From Tritrichomonas foetus (lineage: Eukaryota > Parabasalia > Tritrichomonadida > Tritrichomonadidae), in the NCBI GenBank assembly GCA_001839685.1, contig MLAK01001416.1, positions 1 through 16,153 on the forward strand: 16,153 bases of DNA, given 5' to 3'. Positions 1 to 7,815 of the stretch are shown here, piece after piece. Positions within the stretch are counted from its first letter, which is position 1. The number at the start of each line of letters is the position of its first letter. The notes beneath the pieces were generated by a model. It saw only the letters and a list, made by a program, of their open reading frames with translations, had not been told where the DNA came from and ran no database searches. A program made the translations under genes and the position numbers.

Positions 1-82
1 TGAAAACGCTATTATAAAAAAGTTCAGCCCTAGTAAAAATCAAATAAATTTGAGAGTATATTATAAATCATCAAATTTTTAT

Positions 83-103
83 GGTCAAATAAAGGTCAAA
101 TAA
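83..103. repeat. short direct repeat upstream of kinase gene
   Basis: The ten bases GGTCAAATAA occur at 83-92 and again at 94-103, giving an 11-bp period about 70 bp before the start codon of the kinase gene. The spacing is close to one helical turn, so a paired protein-binding site is possible. In AT-rich DNA a local slippage duplication is equally possible. Nothing else stands out in the first 168 bases. Confidence 0.35.
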
Positions 104-168
104 GTGATTGATCAAGACTAAATATAAAATATTTCACAGAAAATGTAAAAAAATTTAGAAAATTATTT

Positions 169-1227
169 ATGAAACAACACCAGGACGAGCTTCTTGCTGA
201 AGCCCGAAAGGCACTCTATCAGCATGGATATGAAGATATGGTTCCTATCGGTGATGGAGGATTCGCAACAATCTATAAAGTGAAAAACAGACAATATCAA
301 GAAGAATTTGCAGTCAAGTTGATTGACCTTGCACTCGACGATACAAAAACTCTCCCAGAATCTTTTCGAGCAGAGATCCGCGCCCTTCTAAATCTTTTCC
401 ACCCCCACGTTATTAAAATATTCGACCATTTCACATCAGCCACGTTACTCTACATCATTCTCGAATATTGTCCTGGTGGAAGCCTCAAGGATGTTATTGA
501 TCGTGCCGGCTGTATCCGTCCTCCAATTATCTACGAATTATGCCGACAAATATTGGATGCCTTACACTTTTGCCATTTGCACGAAGTCGCTCATCGTGAT
601 GTAAAGCCATCAAATATACTTATCGACAAATACGGAAGAGCCAAACTTGCCGATTTCGGTCTTGCCCAACATTTTCAAAATCAGCAATTATCAAACATTT
701 TTGGTGGATCGCTTCCGTACCTTGCCCCAGAGATTCTTGAAATGAAGCCGTACGACCCAATGAAGGCCGACGTCTGGGCACTTGGAATCACATTTTATGA
801 AATGGCCAGCGGAAGGCTTCCTTGGGAAACAACAACACCAGAGCAGCTCCTTATTGACATTAAATCTGGTCCTTTCAAAGTTCCGGCCAATTTTTCGCCA
901 CTTTTCGTTTCCGCGCTTCGTGCCATGCTTGAAGTGAATCCAAAGGCAAGATGCACTCTTCCCGAGGTGATGGCCATGCCCATCTTCCAAAAGCCGAGAC
1001 AAACCCAGCAGCAGAGCCGGCTAGCTCGCACATCAGAATTCCAGCCCCAAACTAGCAAAAAGATGAAGAAATTGACACCTTCAATGCTCACTGTGAAAAG
1101 TGCAACAGCAAGAAAAAGTTGTGCCTTCTCAAAAAAGAGGCTCACTTCAGTCATTCAAACCTTTGAGGGACAAGAATATGCAAACAGCGACGGATTTGAT
1201 GAATCCAACTTGCCGCTAGACATTTAA
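169..1227 (+). CDS. Ser/Thr protein kinase, CAMK-like, complete
   Basis: A 352-residue cytoplasmic protein kinase transferring ATP phosphate to Ser/Thr. The catalytic domain covers about residues 22-275: glycine loop GDGGFATIYKV (28-38), ATP lysine K50 in FAVK, helix-C glutamate E69, catalytic loop AHRDVKPSN (141-149, D144), metal-binding DFG (D162) and APE (186-188). All key residues are present, so it should be active. The activation segment reads NIFGGSLPYLAPE and lacks the CGSPxYAAPE form of the second kinase in the window, so regulation probably differs. The tail (about 276-352) is basic and Ser/Thr/Gln-rich with no domain I recognise. There is no signal peptide or membrane segment. The start is the first ATG and sits directly after AATTATTT. 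The family level is inferred by eye; substrates are unknown. Confidence 0.9.
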   Translation: MKQHQDELLAEARKALYQHGYEDMVPIGDGGFATIYKVKNRQYQEEFAVKLIDLALDDTKTLPESFRAEIRALLNLFHPHVIKIFDHFTSATLLYIILEYCPGGSLKDVIDRAGCIRPPIIYELCRQILDALHFCHLHEVAHRDVKPSNILIDKYGRAKLADFGLAQHFQNQQLSNIFGGSLPYLAPEILEMKPYDPMKADVWALGITFYEMASGRLPWETTTPEQLLIDIKSGPFKVPANFSPLFVSALRAMLEVNPKARCTLPEVMAMPIFQKPRQTQQQSRLARTSEFQPQTSKKMKKLTPSMLTVKSATARKSCAFSKKRLTSVIQTFEGQEYANSDGFDESNLPLDI

Positions 1228-1689
1228 GGATCAATATAAGATTGCTTTATTCTTTTTCTTTTGCTGATATCATTTTATGAAATTATGATATTATCTGAAT
1301 ATCCTGATAATTTATTGTGCAAAAAATGGTTTTGGTTTTGCCGAATTCTGCAGCGTTTATGTAGAAAGATGATACGAAGTTATCGTTTACATTCAAAGTT
1401 TTGTAATTAGATTGTTTAAATATGGAATTATTAATCTTAATTTTTCTTGCCTTTTACTTTTTTCAATCTTTCTATAGATCTGAATCACATAGTAAAAATT
1501 TCAGAGTATTCTAAATCAATATTTAAATTGGAAATGTGCAGTGTCAATTGAATGTGTGCTATATAAATAGTGTTCAATGAATAGATGCTCATCCAGTTAA
1601 TTTTGTAAGAAATCTTCTTAGAATGTGATCATTCATTAGAGGAATGATTGATAGAAACTTAAATAGTGGTGCACGTTTATTAATAGAAA
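1228..1689. other. intergenic gap, AT-rich
   Basis: This 462-bp gap separates two plus-strand genes. It holds no convincing open frame. The one structure I see is an imperfect inverted repeat at 1628-1637 and 1643-1652 (ATCATTCATT against AATGATTGAT, one mismatch), about 40 bp before the next start codon. It probably contains the 3' end of the kinase transcript and the promoter of the next gene, but no element can be named. Confidence 0.5.
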
Positions 1690-2514
1690 ATGAGTCTTTT
1701 TAATATCTCGTTTGATACCGATTCCGACTCTAAATCCGATAGTAAAAGGAATAACGATGCGATAAAAAAGATTCCAAATCAGACTCCGAAACCAAAAACT
1801 GAAGAAAACAAGTCTGTTTCAAATTCCGATCAAAATATGTCGAAAAAATCGCCAAGAACCCCTACACGAACTGTACGATATGTTACAAAAGAAGACGAGA
1901 TTTTATCTACGCCAAAAAAGCCAGTTCCACTCGCGCCTGATGGATTAATCACCATCAAAATTGTGCGGGAAAAAAGAACGAAAATAGGAGGTACTCGCTT
2001 ATATTTTACAGGGTATCAAAATAGCGACCATCTTTATCTAGCCAAAGCGAAAAAGCAAAACAGTAAATTAATTCCGATCACTGACTCAAATAAAATACAC
2101 TTAAGAAATAAGGAAAGGTCGCTGGCTATGCTAGAAATGGATAATGAAAATAGTGATTTCTTATTATATGAAAATGGTCCGGTCAAACACCATTTAATGG
2201 TTGTGAAATTTAACGCGCCAAAATTAGAATTTGATGGAATGAGAAAAATGCACATCACTTTTATTGGACATACAGATCTCCCATCACCTGTTGTAAGTTT
2301 GCCATTAACATCAGTGGCACCTTATGAAGGAAGATATATGATGTACTCCATTAAAAATGCTGTTTTAGTTGATGATTCAACTAAAACGCCGATTATAACG
2401 ATCAGAAAAACGAAGTCGAAACAGCTCGAAATTGATACACATTTTGATATTCCTAAATTGTGGCTTTTTGGTTTAGGTATTGCATCTTTCTTGGGAAAGA
2501 AACCAACAAAATGA
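1690..2514 (+). CDS. Tubby-like C-terminal domain protein
   Basis: A 274-residue protein with a disordered N-terminus (about 1-80) rich in Ser, Asp, Lys and Pro, followed by a divergent Tubby-like beta-barrel (about 85-272). Tubby landmarks by eye are: an opening strand LITIKIVREK (86-95); TRLYFTGY and the basic DHLYLAKAKKQ segment (102-123), where tubby proteins carry phosphoinositide-binding lysines; the RKM element in FDGMRKMHITF (181-191), matching the tubby GPRKM motif; SIKNAVLV (220-227), matching SVKNFQ; and a hydrophobic C-terminal helix LWLFGLGIASFLGK (257-270), matching the buried tubby helix. Known tubby proteins bind PI(4,5)P2 at membranes and can act in ciliary or flagellar traffic. 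That role here is inference. The C-terminal helix is hydrophobic but belongs to the fold rather than to a likely membrane anchor. The stop codon is TGA. Confidence 0.78.
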   Translation: MSLFNISFDTDSDSKSDSKRNNDAIKKIPNQTPKPKTEENKSVSNSDQNMSKKSPRTPTRTVRYVTKEDEILSTPKKPVPLAPDGLITIKIVREKRTKIGGTRLYFTGYQNSDHLYLAKAKKQNSKLIPITDSNKIHLRNKERSLAMLEMDNENSDFLLYENGPVKHHLMVVKFNAPKLEFDGMRKMHITFIGHTDLPSPVVSLPLTSVAPYEGRYMMYSIKNAVLVDDSTKTPIITIRKTKSKQLEIDTHFDIPKLWLFGLGIASFLGKKPTK

Positions 2515-2741
2515 AAATTTTTGCTAATCTTTTAATTTGTAACACATATAAAATTATAATAAAATAGAGTCTAAATAATTTATATATTATTATTTATATG
2601 CCTATACACAAAATGAAGATTTATGTGAAAATTTGCATGATTAGAGGCATAACGGCATTCATGTCATTTTAGTGTTTATTGATCATTAATAATTACTATT
2701 TTGGAAATAAATTTAATGCTTTCATGAATTCTGGGAAACCC

Positions 2742-2779
2742 ATCTTTGATGTCATGAACACCAAGTGAACATCAAAGAT
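2742..2779. repeat. perfect 11-bp inverted repeat (stem-loop)
   Basis: ATCTTTGATGT at 2742-2752 is exactly complementary to ACATCAAAGAT at 2769-2779, with a 16-base loop. It lies about 110 bp before the BTB start codon. It could be a dyad protein-binding site or part of a structured RNA. Trichomonad 5' untranslated regions are usually very short, so it is more likely promoter DNA than mRNA leader. That choice is inference. Confidence 0.6.
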
Positions 2780-2820
2780 CCTTTAGATGAAATTTCGCCA
2801 TTCGATTGGCCTATCTAAGG
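2780..2820. repeat. second hairpin with nested stem upstream of BTB gene
   Basis: CCTTTAGAT at 2780-2788 can pair with ATCTAAGG at 2813-2820, leaving one bulged T. A small inner stem GCCA/TGGC (2797-2800 with 2807-2810) sits in the loop. It begins directly where the 2742-2779 hairpin ends. An alternative pairing of ATTTCGCC (2792-2799) with GGTGAAAT (2819-2826) is also possible with one G-T pair. Confidence 0.4.
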
Positions 2821-2888
2821 TGAAATATGAAATAAAATGAAAAGGAGGATATTCAAAATAATGTAACCATTTTCGACAAAAATTATTA

Positions 2889-3578
2889 ATGGAACAAACA
2901 CAAATCAACCAATTCCACGCAGATTTGATTTTCGATTTCGGCGAGTATTTAAATAGCGGATTGATGTCAGATTGCACATTAGTTTTCCCAGACGGCAGGA
3001 AAATCAAAGCCCATAAAATCATATTGGCAACCTCCTCAAAGTTTCTGCATGACGCCTTCACATCAGGAATGCACGAAGATACAACTGGTGAAGTTACAAT
3101 AACATTCAATCCACAGAACCTTCTTCCACAAGTCATCGATTTTATATATACGTCGCTCATTGAAATAACAGATGAAAATTGTATGCCACTTATCGAAATC
3201 TCTCACTTTTACGGAATTCAAAACCTTTACGATTTTATCATCTCGAAATTCACAGATGTCGTTTCGCCCAGCAATATCCTTCATTACGTCGATATTTGTT
3301 ATAATCTGGAACTCAATGAAGCCCTGAAGGTTTTGGTGCCCTTTATGGCAAGATTTTACAGATCTATTCCAATCGAGCAATTTTCAGATAAACTCGATAT
3401 TGCCACTTTTTGTCATGTATTAACAATCGTAGCTAACGATCCATCATTTGAAAGTGACATTGTCGCAGAACTGAATACTTTCTTGAATGGAGCTCAACCA
3501 AATGCGGAACAGAAAGAGGAACTCGACAAGTTGTTGATCTTGCGGACAGATCTTGTGAAATCGAAGCCAAGCTGGTAG
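2889..3578 (+). CDS. BTB/POZ domain protein with BACK-like tail
   Basis: A 229-residue protein. The BTB/POZ fold covers about residues 14-122, with its landmark segment SDCTLVFPDGRKIKAHKIIL (27-46), then SSKFLHDAFTSGM (49-61), a beta strand GEVTITF and the helical pair QVIDFIYTSLI and LIEISHFYGIQNLYDF. The remaining 100 residues are predicted helical and look like a short BACK domain. There are no Kelch or zinc-finger repeats, so it is a bare BTB protein, a class common in trichomonads. BTB domains dimerise, and many recruit substrates to cullin-3 ubiquitin ligases. Whether this one binds a cullin cannot be seen. The start is the first in-frame ATG and is preceded directly by AATTATTA. The stop is TAG. 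Confidence 0.88.
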   Translation: MEQTQINQFHADLIFDFGEYLNSGLMSDCTLVFPDGRKIKAHKIILATSSKFLHDAFTSGMHEDTTGEVTITFNPQNLLPQVIDFIYTSLIEITDENCMPLIEISHFYGIQNLYDFIISKFTDVVSPSNILHYVDICYNLELNEALKVLVPFMARFYRSIPIEQFSDKLDIATFCHVLTIVANDPSFESDIVAELNTFLNGAQPNAEQKEELDKLLILRTDLVKSKPSW

Positions 3579-3628
3579 AACTTTTTTACATAATTAAAAT
3601 ATTTTGTTGAAATTTAATTAAATGCTTT

Positions 3629-3646
3629 CTTTTTTTATAAAAAAAG
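3629..3646. repeat. perfect AT palindrome downstream of BTB gene
   Basis: The sequence is C, seven T, AT, seven A, G: a perfect 18-bp palindrome about 50 bp past the BTB stop codon. It could form a hairpin in the transcript and help 3' end formation, but A and T runs are common here and the role is unproven. Confidence 0.45.
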
Positions 3647-4345
3647 CGAAATTGAATCACTCATTTTTAAAATTTTAGTTCATGTTCACTGAGTTGATGT
3701 TTGGATTTCTTGATTTTCATTCGTAGGCTTGGAAAAGTTCAAAAAGATGGCAAAAATCACATTTTTAAATCAAAAAAACGTTTTTCTTGGCATGAAATCA
3801 AATTTTTTTCTAATTTCTATATTAAAATCATGTAAAAGAATTATGAGTTCATCTTGAAGTTGTATTTAAGTTTCAGAATTGTCAACAATTAATCCAGAAA
3901 CTCTTTATCAAATTTCTTTTTTCATTAAAATTCACAAAAATCGAAGTGATCACGAATTTATCCATTCATATTTCAGATAACAAAAACAAAACTCTTTAAT
4001 TTAGTAAACTAACCCCTTTTGAAGAAGTTAGTCGATGGAAATATGATCAAAGATTGAATGGAAATTCACTAAACACTAATTTTGAATATGTATGACATGT
4101 TAAAATACAAACTATAGACCTATGGTACAATTAAAATCGAAATTTTCACCAAATGTCAAAAAATAATATATGTAATTTATCCTCTATCTCAAATCTCAAG
4201 AATTATACTATAATAATTATATTTATCTCATATTACTCAAATGATTTAACTCGAAATAACTATTGAAAATTGATTGAACTTCGGAAAAATCGAAATAGCA
4301 AATTTTTTCAAAATTGAATTCTTTTTTTTAATTATTAAACGGACA

Positions 4346-4362
4346 TTTATCGGCCTTTATCG
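4346..4362 (+). promoter_or_regulatory. tandem TTTATCG motif upstream of EF-hand gene
   Basis: TTTATCG occurs at 4346-4352 and again at 4356-4362, exactly 10 bp apart, in a GC-richer patch 20-37 bp before the start codon at 4383. The position and helical phasing suit a core-promoter or factor-binding site. No known trichomonad motif is matched with certainty. Confidence 0.3.
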
Positions 4363-4382
4363 TCGGTTTACAAAGAAAAAGA

Positions 4383-6788
4383 ATGAGTCGAACCAACCAA
4401 ATTCTCCTTTTTATTAAAAAAGAATTGTCGATTCGAGGTTCGACCCCAGAGGAATTCGTGAGCGAGTACGACAGGATAAAATCAGGCTTTATTTCGTTTG
4501 AAACCATGAATCGAGCATTCGATAATTATAACGTTCATTTGCGTAGCCAAGACTTTCAAGAATTAATGAATGCAATTTCTGAAAACGGAAAAGTCAGTGT
4601 TCGTAAATTTTTAAACGAAATCAATAATGTTACATCAGAAACCACGAATAGGCAGGATCACTCAAAATCAGCAGCAGCGCTTACCCAACTTGCTCACTTT
4701 CTCGCTATTCGACAGATGACCCTTCGAGATGCGCTCCGACCATATGACCGATTGAACCGAGGCGTCGTTTCGTCCCAGGATTTCATTCGGGCAATCGACT
4801 CGTCAATTCCAGCCAGTATTATTGCCGCCGACTACAAAGATCCATATTCCGATATGATCAAATATCTCGACATCGACAGAGATATTTCTAGTCTCCAAGG
4901 AGTTCAGCCACATAAAGTTTTGAATCCAACAATTGTTGATTCTATCATTTCCCAGATATCGATCAAAAATGTGCCGATCCGCCGCATCTTTCAATCATAC
5001 GATCGTGAAAAAAATGGACTCGTTTCACACCGAGCTCTCCCAGAAGTCATGGAACGTGCTGGCCTTCATTTGACACCATATGATATTTATGAAACACTTC
5101 ACTTCTACTTAAAACAAGACCAGTTCAATTATATTCCGATCTCTGATGCAGTTGAAGAAAGAATCAGAGAAAAAGAATCATCACAGAAAAAACTATTTAG
5201 AAATCAAAAAGGCCAAATCATTGACACAGATTATCTTCTTGAACAAATCAAAGAATTTTATTATGGAAGGCGTGTGAATGTTTCAGATCTTTTCCCTTAT
5301 GAGATGGACGGAAAATGTGCTCGTTATAAGTTCTTGAAAACACTTGGAACAACCCAGCGTCAACTAAGTACAGATGATTTGAATGCAATTGCTGATCGAT
5401 TCGATGCTGGAAATGGTGAAATTGATCTTGCTTCATTTTTACAATTCTTCGATTTCAGAAAGCCACAACCACAGCTGATTGATTGCGATTTTGTCCTTAA
5501 TAAAATCCGAAATTATCTTTCATCAAAAAGAATCTGTCTTCAAAGACAATGCGAATTTTATGATGGTAGAAATCTCGGAAGCATTGCAGTATCACAATTG
5601 CTTGCAGCATTCCAAAATTGTGGTGTTCAATTCAATAATGGTGAGTTTGAAGCACTCGTTGATCGATACAGTGTTGAAAAAGGAGTCATTAATTATATCG
5701 CGATTTGTAGATCCGTTGATGATCCAGAAATTTACAACTCAACACGTAATCAATTAAGTGATGATATTGGAACTATGAATAGTAGAACTAACTTTAACAG
5801 TAGTAGAGCTTTTCCAAAAGTTCCGCTTTCGACAACAAATCCTCAAAGGCATCATGTTAGTCCACCATCAGCTAACACCATGAGAATTGTTGCTAAAATT
5901 GCAGAAGTCTCGCGTAACTTAGAATTCTTCCTCCGTGATGAATTCAAAGAACGTGATCGTGCAAGACATTCAGTTGTTTCGCTTGATGATTTCTATAAAA
6001 TTTTGACAATGATTAATTATAGGTTCAGTCCAGATGAAGTCCGAGAAGTATCGAATTACTATAGAGATAATCATGGCATGTTTGATTATGAATCATTTTG
6101 TAGAGATATTGAGAGTTGTAATGCTGATCACTTCAATCGCCAAACTGGAAATTCTAAAATTTTGGGTCATTTAAATCAACAGAATATAGAAAGTCAGGAA
6201 TTTCTTGCGGCTATTCGAAAATATCGTGCCTTCTTGGCTTCAAGAATGTTGCAAACTGAAGATATATTTAGATATGCTGATCCAAATGGTGCTGGTTATA
6301 TTCGGACTGATAATTTAGCAAATGTTTTAAGTGCAGCAAACATTAAAATGTCTAATGCTGAAAGACAACAATTAATTAATGCTTTCACTGATTCTGTAAT
6401 TGAAGATAGATTCATGTATCGTAAACTTGATGCTCGTGCTATGCAAGAGAAAGTCAATCCTGGACAAATTCGATTGTTACTCAATCCAGAATTTGCACAA
6501 GAAGAAGAAACTCGCGAACTTCATGGTGTTTTAACAGAAATTCGTGAAAAACTCCATGTAAGAAGGAAGAACGCTTATATGATTTATTGTAACATGCAAT
6601 CACCAACGATTTCACCACAGCAGTTTGTTGAGACACTTAATAATGTTGGAATTATTCTTATTCATTCTCAAACAAATGCACTTGTCAAGAAATACACAAA
6701 TGGCGATATGCAAAACTTTGATTGGCAATCATTTTGCGACGATTGTGAAAAATGCGCATTAATTGGTTCCCATTCATACGTACATTAA
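4383..6788 (+). CDS. EF-hand repeat protein, degenerate loops
   Basis: An 801-residue soluble protein built of about eight repeat units of 75-95 residues, each resembling an EF-hand pair (helix, 12-residue loop, helix). The loop starts I see are D30 (DRIKSGFISFET), D122 (DRLNRGVVSSQD), D207 (DREKNGLVSHRA), a weak one near 309, D394 (DGRNLGSIAVSQ), a weak one near 525, D633 (DPNGAGYIRTDN) and a weak one near 738. The glycine at loop position 6 and hydrophobic at position 8 are kept in the clear copies, but the acidic ligands at positions 3, 5 and 12 are mostly lost. Most loops therefore probably do not bind calcium and the protein may act as a scaffold. A Ser/Asn/Pro-rich linker (about 455-500) divides five units from three. 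There is no signal peptide or transmembrane segment. The stop TAA overlaps a TAAA that may be the poly(A) signal. Cellular role is unknown; a cytoskeletal link would be a guess. Confidence 0.8.
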   Translation: MSRTNQILLFIKKELSIRGSTPEEFVSEYDRIKSGFISFETMNRAFDNYNVHLRSQDFQELMNAISENGKVSVRKFLNEINNVTSETTNRQDHSKSAAALTQLAHFLAIRQMTLRDALRPYDRLNRGVVSSQDFIRAIDSSIPASIIAADYKDPYSDMIKYLDIDRDISSLQGVQPHKVLNPTIVDSIISQISIKNVPIRRIFQSYDREKNGLVSHRALPEVMERAGLHLTPYDIYETLHFYLKQDQFNYIPISDAVEERIREKESSQKKLFRNQKGQIIDTDYLLEQIKEFYYGRRVNVSDLFPYEMDGKCARYKFLKTLGTTQRQLSTDDLNAIADRFDAGNGEIDLASFLQFFDFRKPQPQLIDCDFVLNKIRNYLSSKRICLQRQCEFYDGRNLGSIAVSQLLAAFQNCGVQFNNGEFEALVDRYSVEKGVINYIAICRSVDDPEIYNSTRNQLSDDIGTMNSRTNFNSSRAFPKVPLSTTNPQRHHVSPPSANTMRIVAKIAEVSRNLEFFLRDEFKERDRARHSVVSLDDFYKILTMINYRFSPDEVREVSNYYRDNHGMFDYESFCRDIESCNADHFNRQTGNSKILGHLNQQNIESQEFLAAIRKYRAFLASRMLQTEDIFRYADPNGAGYIRTDNLANVLSAANIKMSNAERQQLINAFTDSVIEDRFMYRKLDARAMQEKVNPGQIRLLLNPEFAQEEETRELHGVLTEIREKLHVRRKNAYMIYCNMQSPTISPQQFVETLNNVGIILIHSQTNALVKKYTNGDMQNFDWQSFCDDCEKCALIGSHSYVH

Positions 6789-7815
6789 ATTATAAATGGC
6801 TAAACTATACAGATACTAAAAAAATGTTAACAAAATTGTTTCTTATTTCCAATTGGTGACAATTTAATTGCTAAAAGCTTGTTTTTTATTCTTTCTGCTT
6901 CAAAGTTTACTTAGACTCAAAAAATTTCTGTATCTAGAAAGTGATAATAAAGTTTATTTCACGATCTCTTTATTGAATATATTTTTTTATATCAGAAGGT
7001 AAATCTTCTCAGGGGTAAACTATTGTTGTTCTATCAAAATAATAATGAGTAGTGTTGAAATTCTTGAAAATGAGTTATAATCAAATTCTTGGATATGAGT
7101 TTCATGGTGTCATTGCATCTTAAAATATATATGCGTAATGTGTGTGAAGAAATATTCAGGAAATCAAAAAAATGCAAACTATCGTTAAAAAATAGTTTCA
7201 AATTGTCACTTCCTTTGAATTTCACCTGCAGGAAAAATCTTTTGACGCATAATTTTTGTTAAAATGTTGTTGACAATCATTAATCTAATATTTTTCGATA
7301 TTAACTCTCTTTTTCCTTAATTTTCTATGAAGAAACAGAAATATAATCGTCAAAACCATCTTGAAATCTAATTATCTAGGGAAATAGAGATAATACAATA
7401 AATAATATATAGCATATTTAAACTCTTTTATTTTTGACATTTTGTTTGCATTTAAGTAAATTTCACTGAAATCATAACCTTTAAATCGCTATGTCCAGTC
7501 GGCTTCAGATAAAGATTGATATCCCATTCCAAAAACAATTCTTTATTTTAATAAATGGAATTATAAAATGGGAATAACATACATTTATAACTCATTGCAT
7601 CAGCTACTGATTGAAATATAATTTTCTCTGGAGATTAATAAATTTTCTCATCAAATTTTTTTGCAAAAACGAATTTTAATCATTCCATTATGCAAACCAT
7701 TTGGATGTAATTCATCTTTCTTTATTCTTTATGTTCTGACTAAACTTCTATCATTTTAACTTGTTTGACTTATGAAAGCACAGAATTCTGACAAAAACTT
7801 CATTGATTTTCTCAC
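6789..7815. other. intergenic gap, 1027 bp, AT-rich
   Basis: This is the longest gap between genes and contains no convincing coding frame; the short frames present have no recognisable domain. It contains one copy of a 13-mer, AAAGTGATAATAA (6938-6950), that recurs twice more in the window. It also holds an inverted repeat, CCCATTCCA (7523-7531), that can pair with TGGAAT (7556-7561) or AATGGG (7567-7572). TCATTGA, resembling the trichomonad initiator TCAYWW, lies 12-18 bp before the polymerase start codon. Confidence 0.45.

Larger units (their letters stand above)
2515..2888. other. intergenic gap with two adjacent hairpins
   Basis: This 374-bp gap lies between the Tubby-like and BTB genes. 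The first 225 bases are AT-rich and featureless apart from a TAAA at 2571, which could serve as a trichomonad-type poly(A) signal. The right part contains two consecutive inverted repeats (2742-2820), listed separately, then TTCGAC and AAAATTATTA running straight into the BTB start codon. No open reading frame is convincing. Confidence 0.5.
3579..4382. other. intergenic gap, 804 bp, AT-rich
   Basis: There is no credible coding frame on either strand. Directly downstream of the BTB gene lies an 18-bp perfect AT palindrome (3629-3646). Near 4006-4031 an ACTAAC/GTTAGT pair encloses 14 bases. That ACTAAC is not followed by a plausible 3' splice site and has no upstream GTATGT, so it is not an intron end. 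The last 45 bases carry a GC-rich tandem motif (4346-4362) just before the EF-hand gene. The rest shows nothing I can name. Confidence 0.5.

Noticed and set aside
1449..1460. GCCTTTTACT, identical to the U5 snRNA loop 1 core
   Set aside because: The flanks are all T-rich and not complementary, so no stem can hold the loop, and no Sm site follows at the right place.
4006..4031. ACTAAC resembling an intron 3' element
   Set aside because: It is followed by CCCCTTTT without an AG at the 12-nt spacing, no GTATGT lies upstream, and the neighbouring genes are complete without an intron.
7576..7581. GTATGT on the minus strand as a second 5' splice site
   Set aside because: There is no downstream ACTAAC element and no minus-strand coding frame that would be joined.
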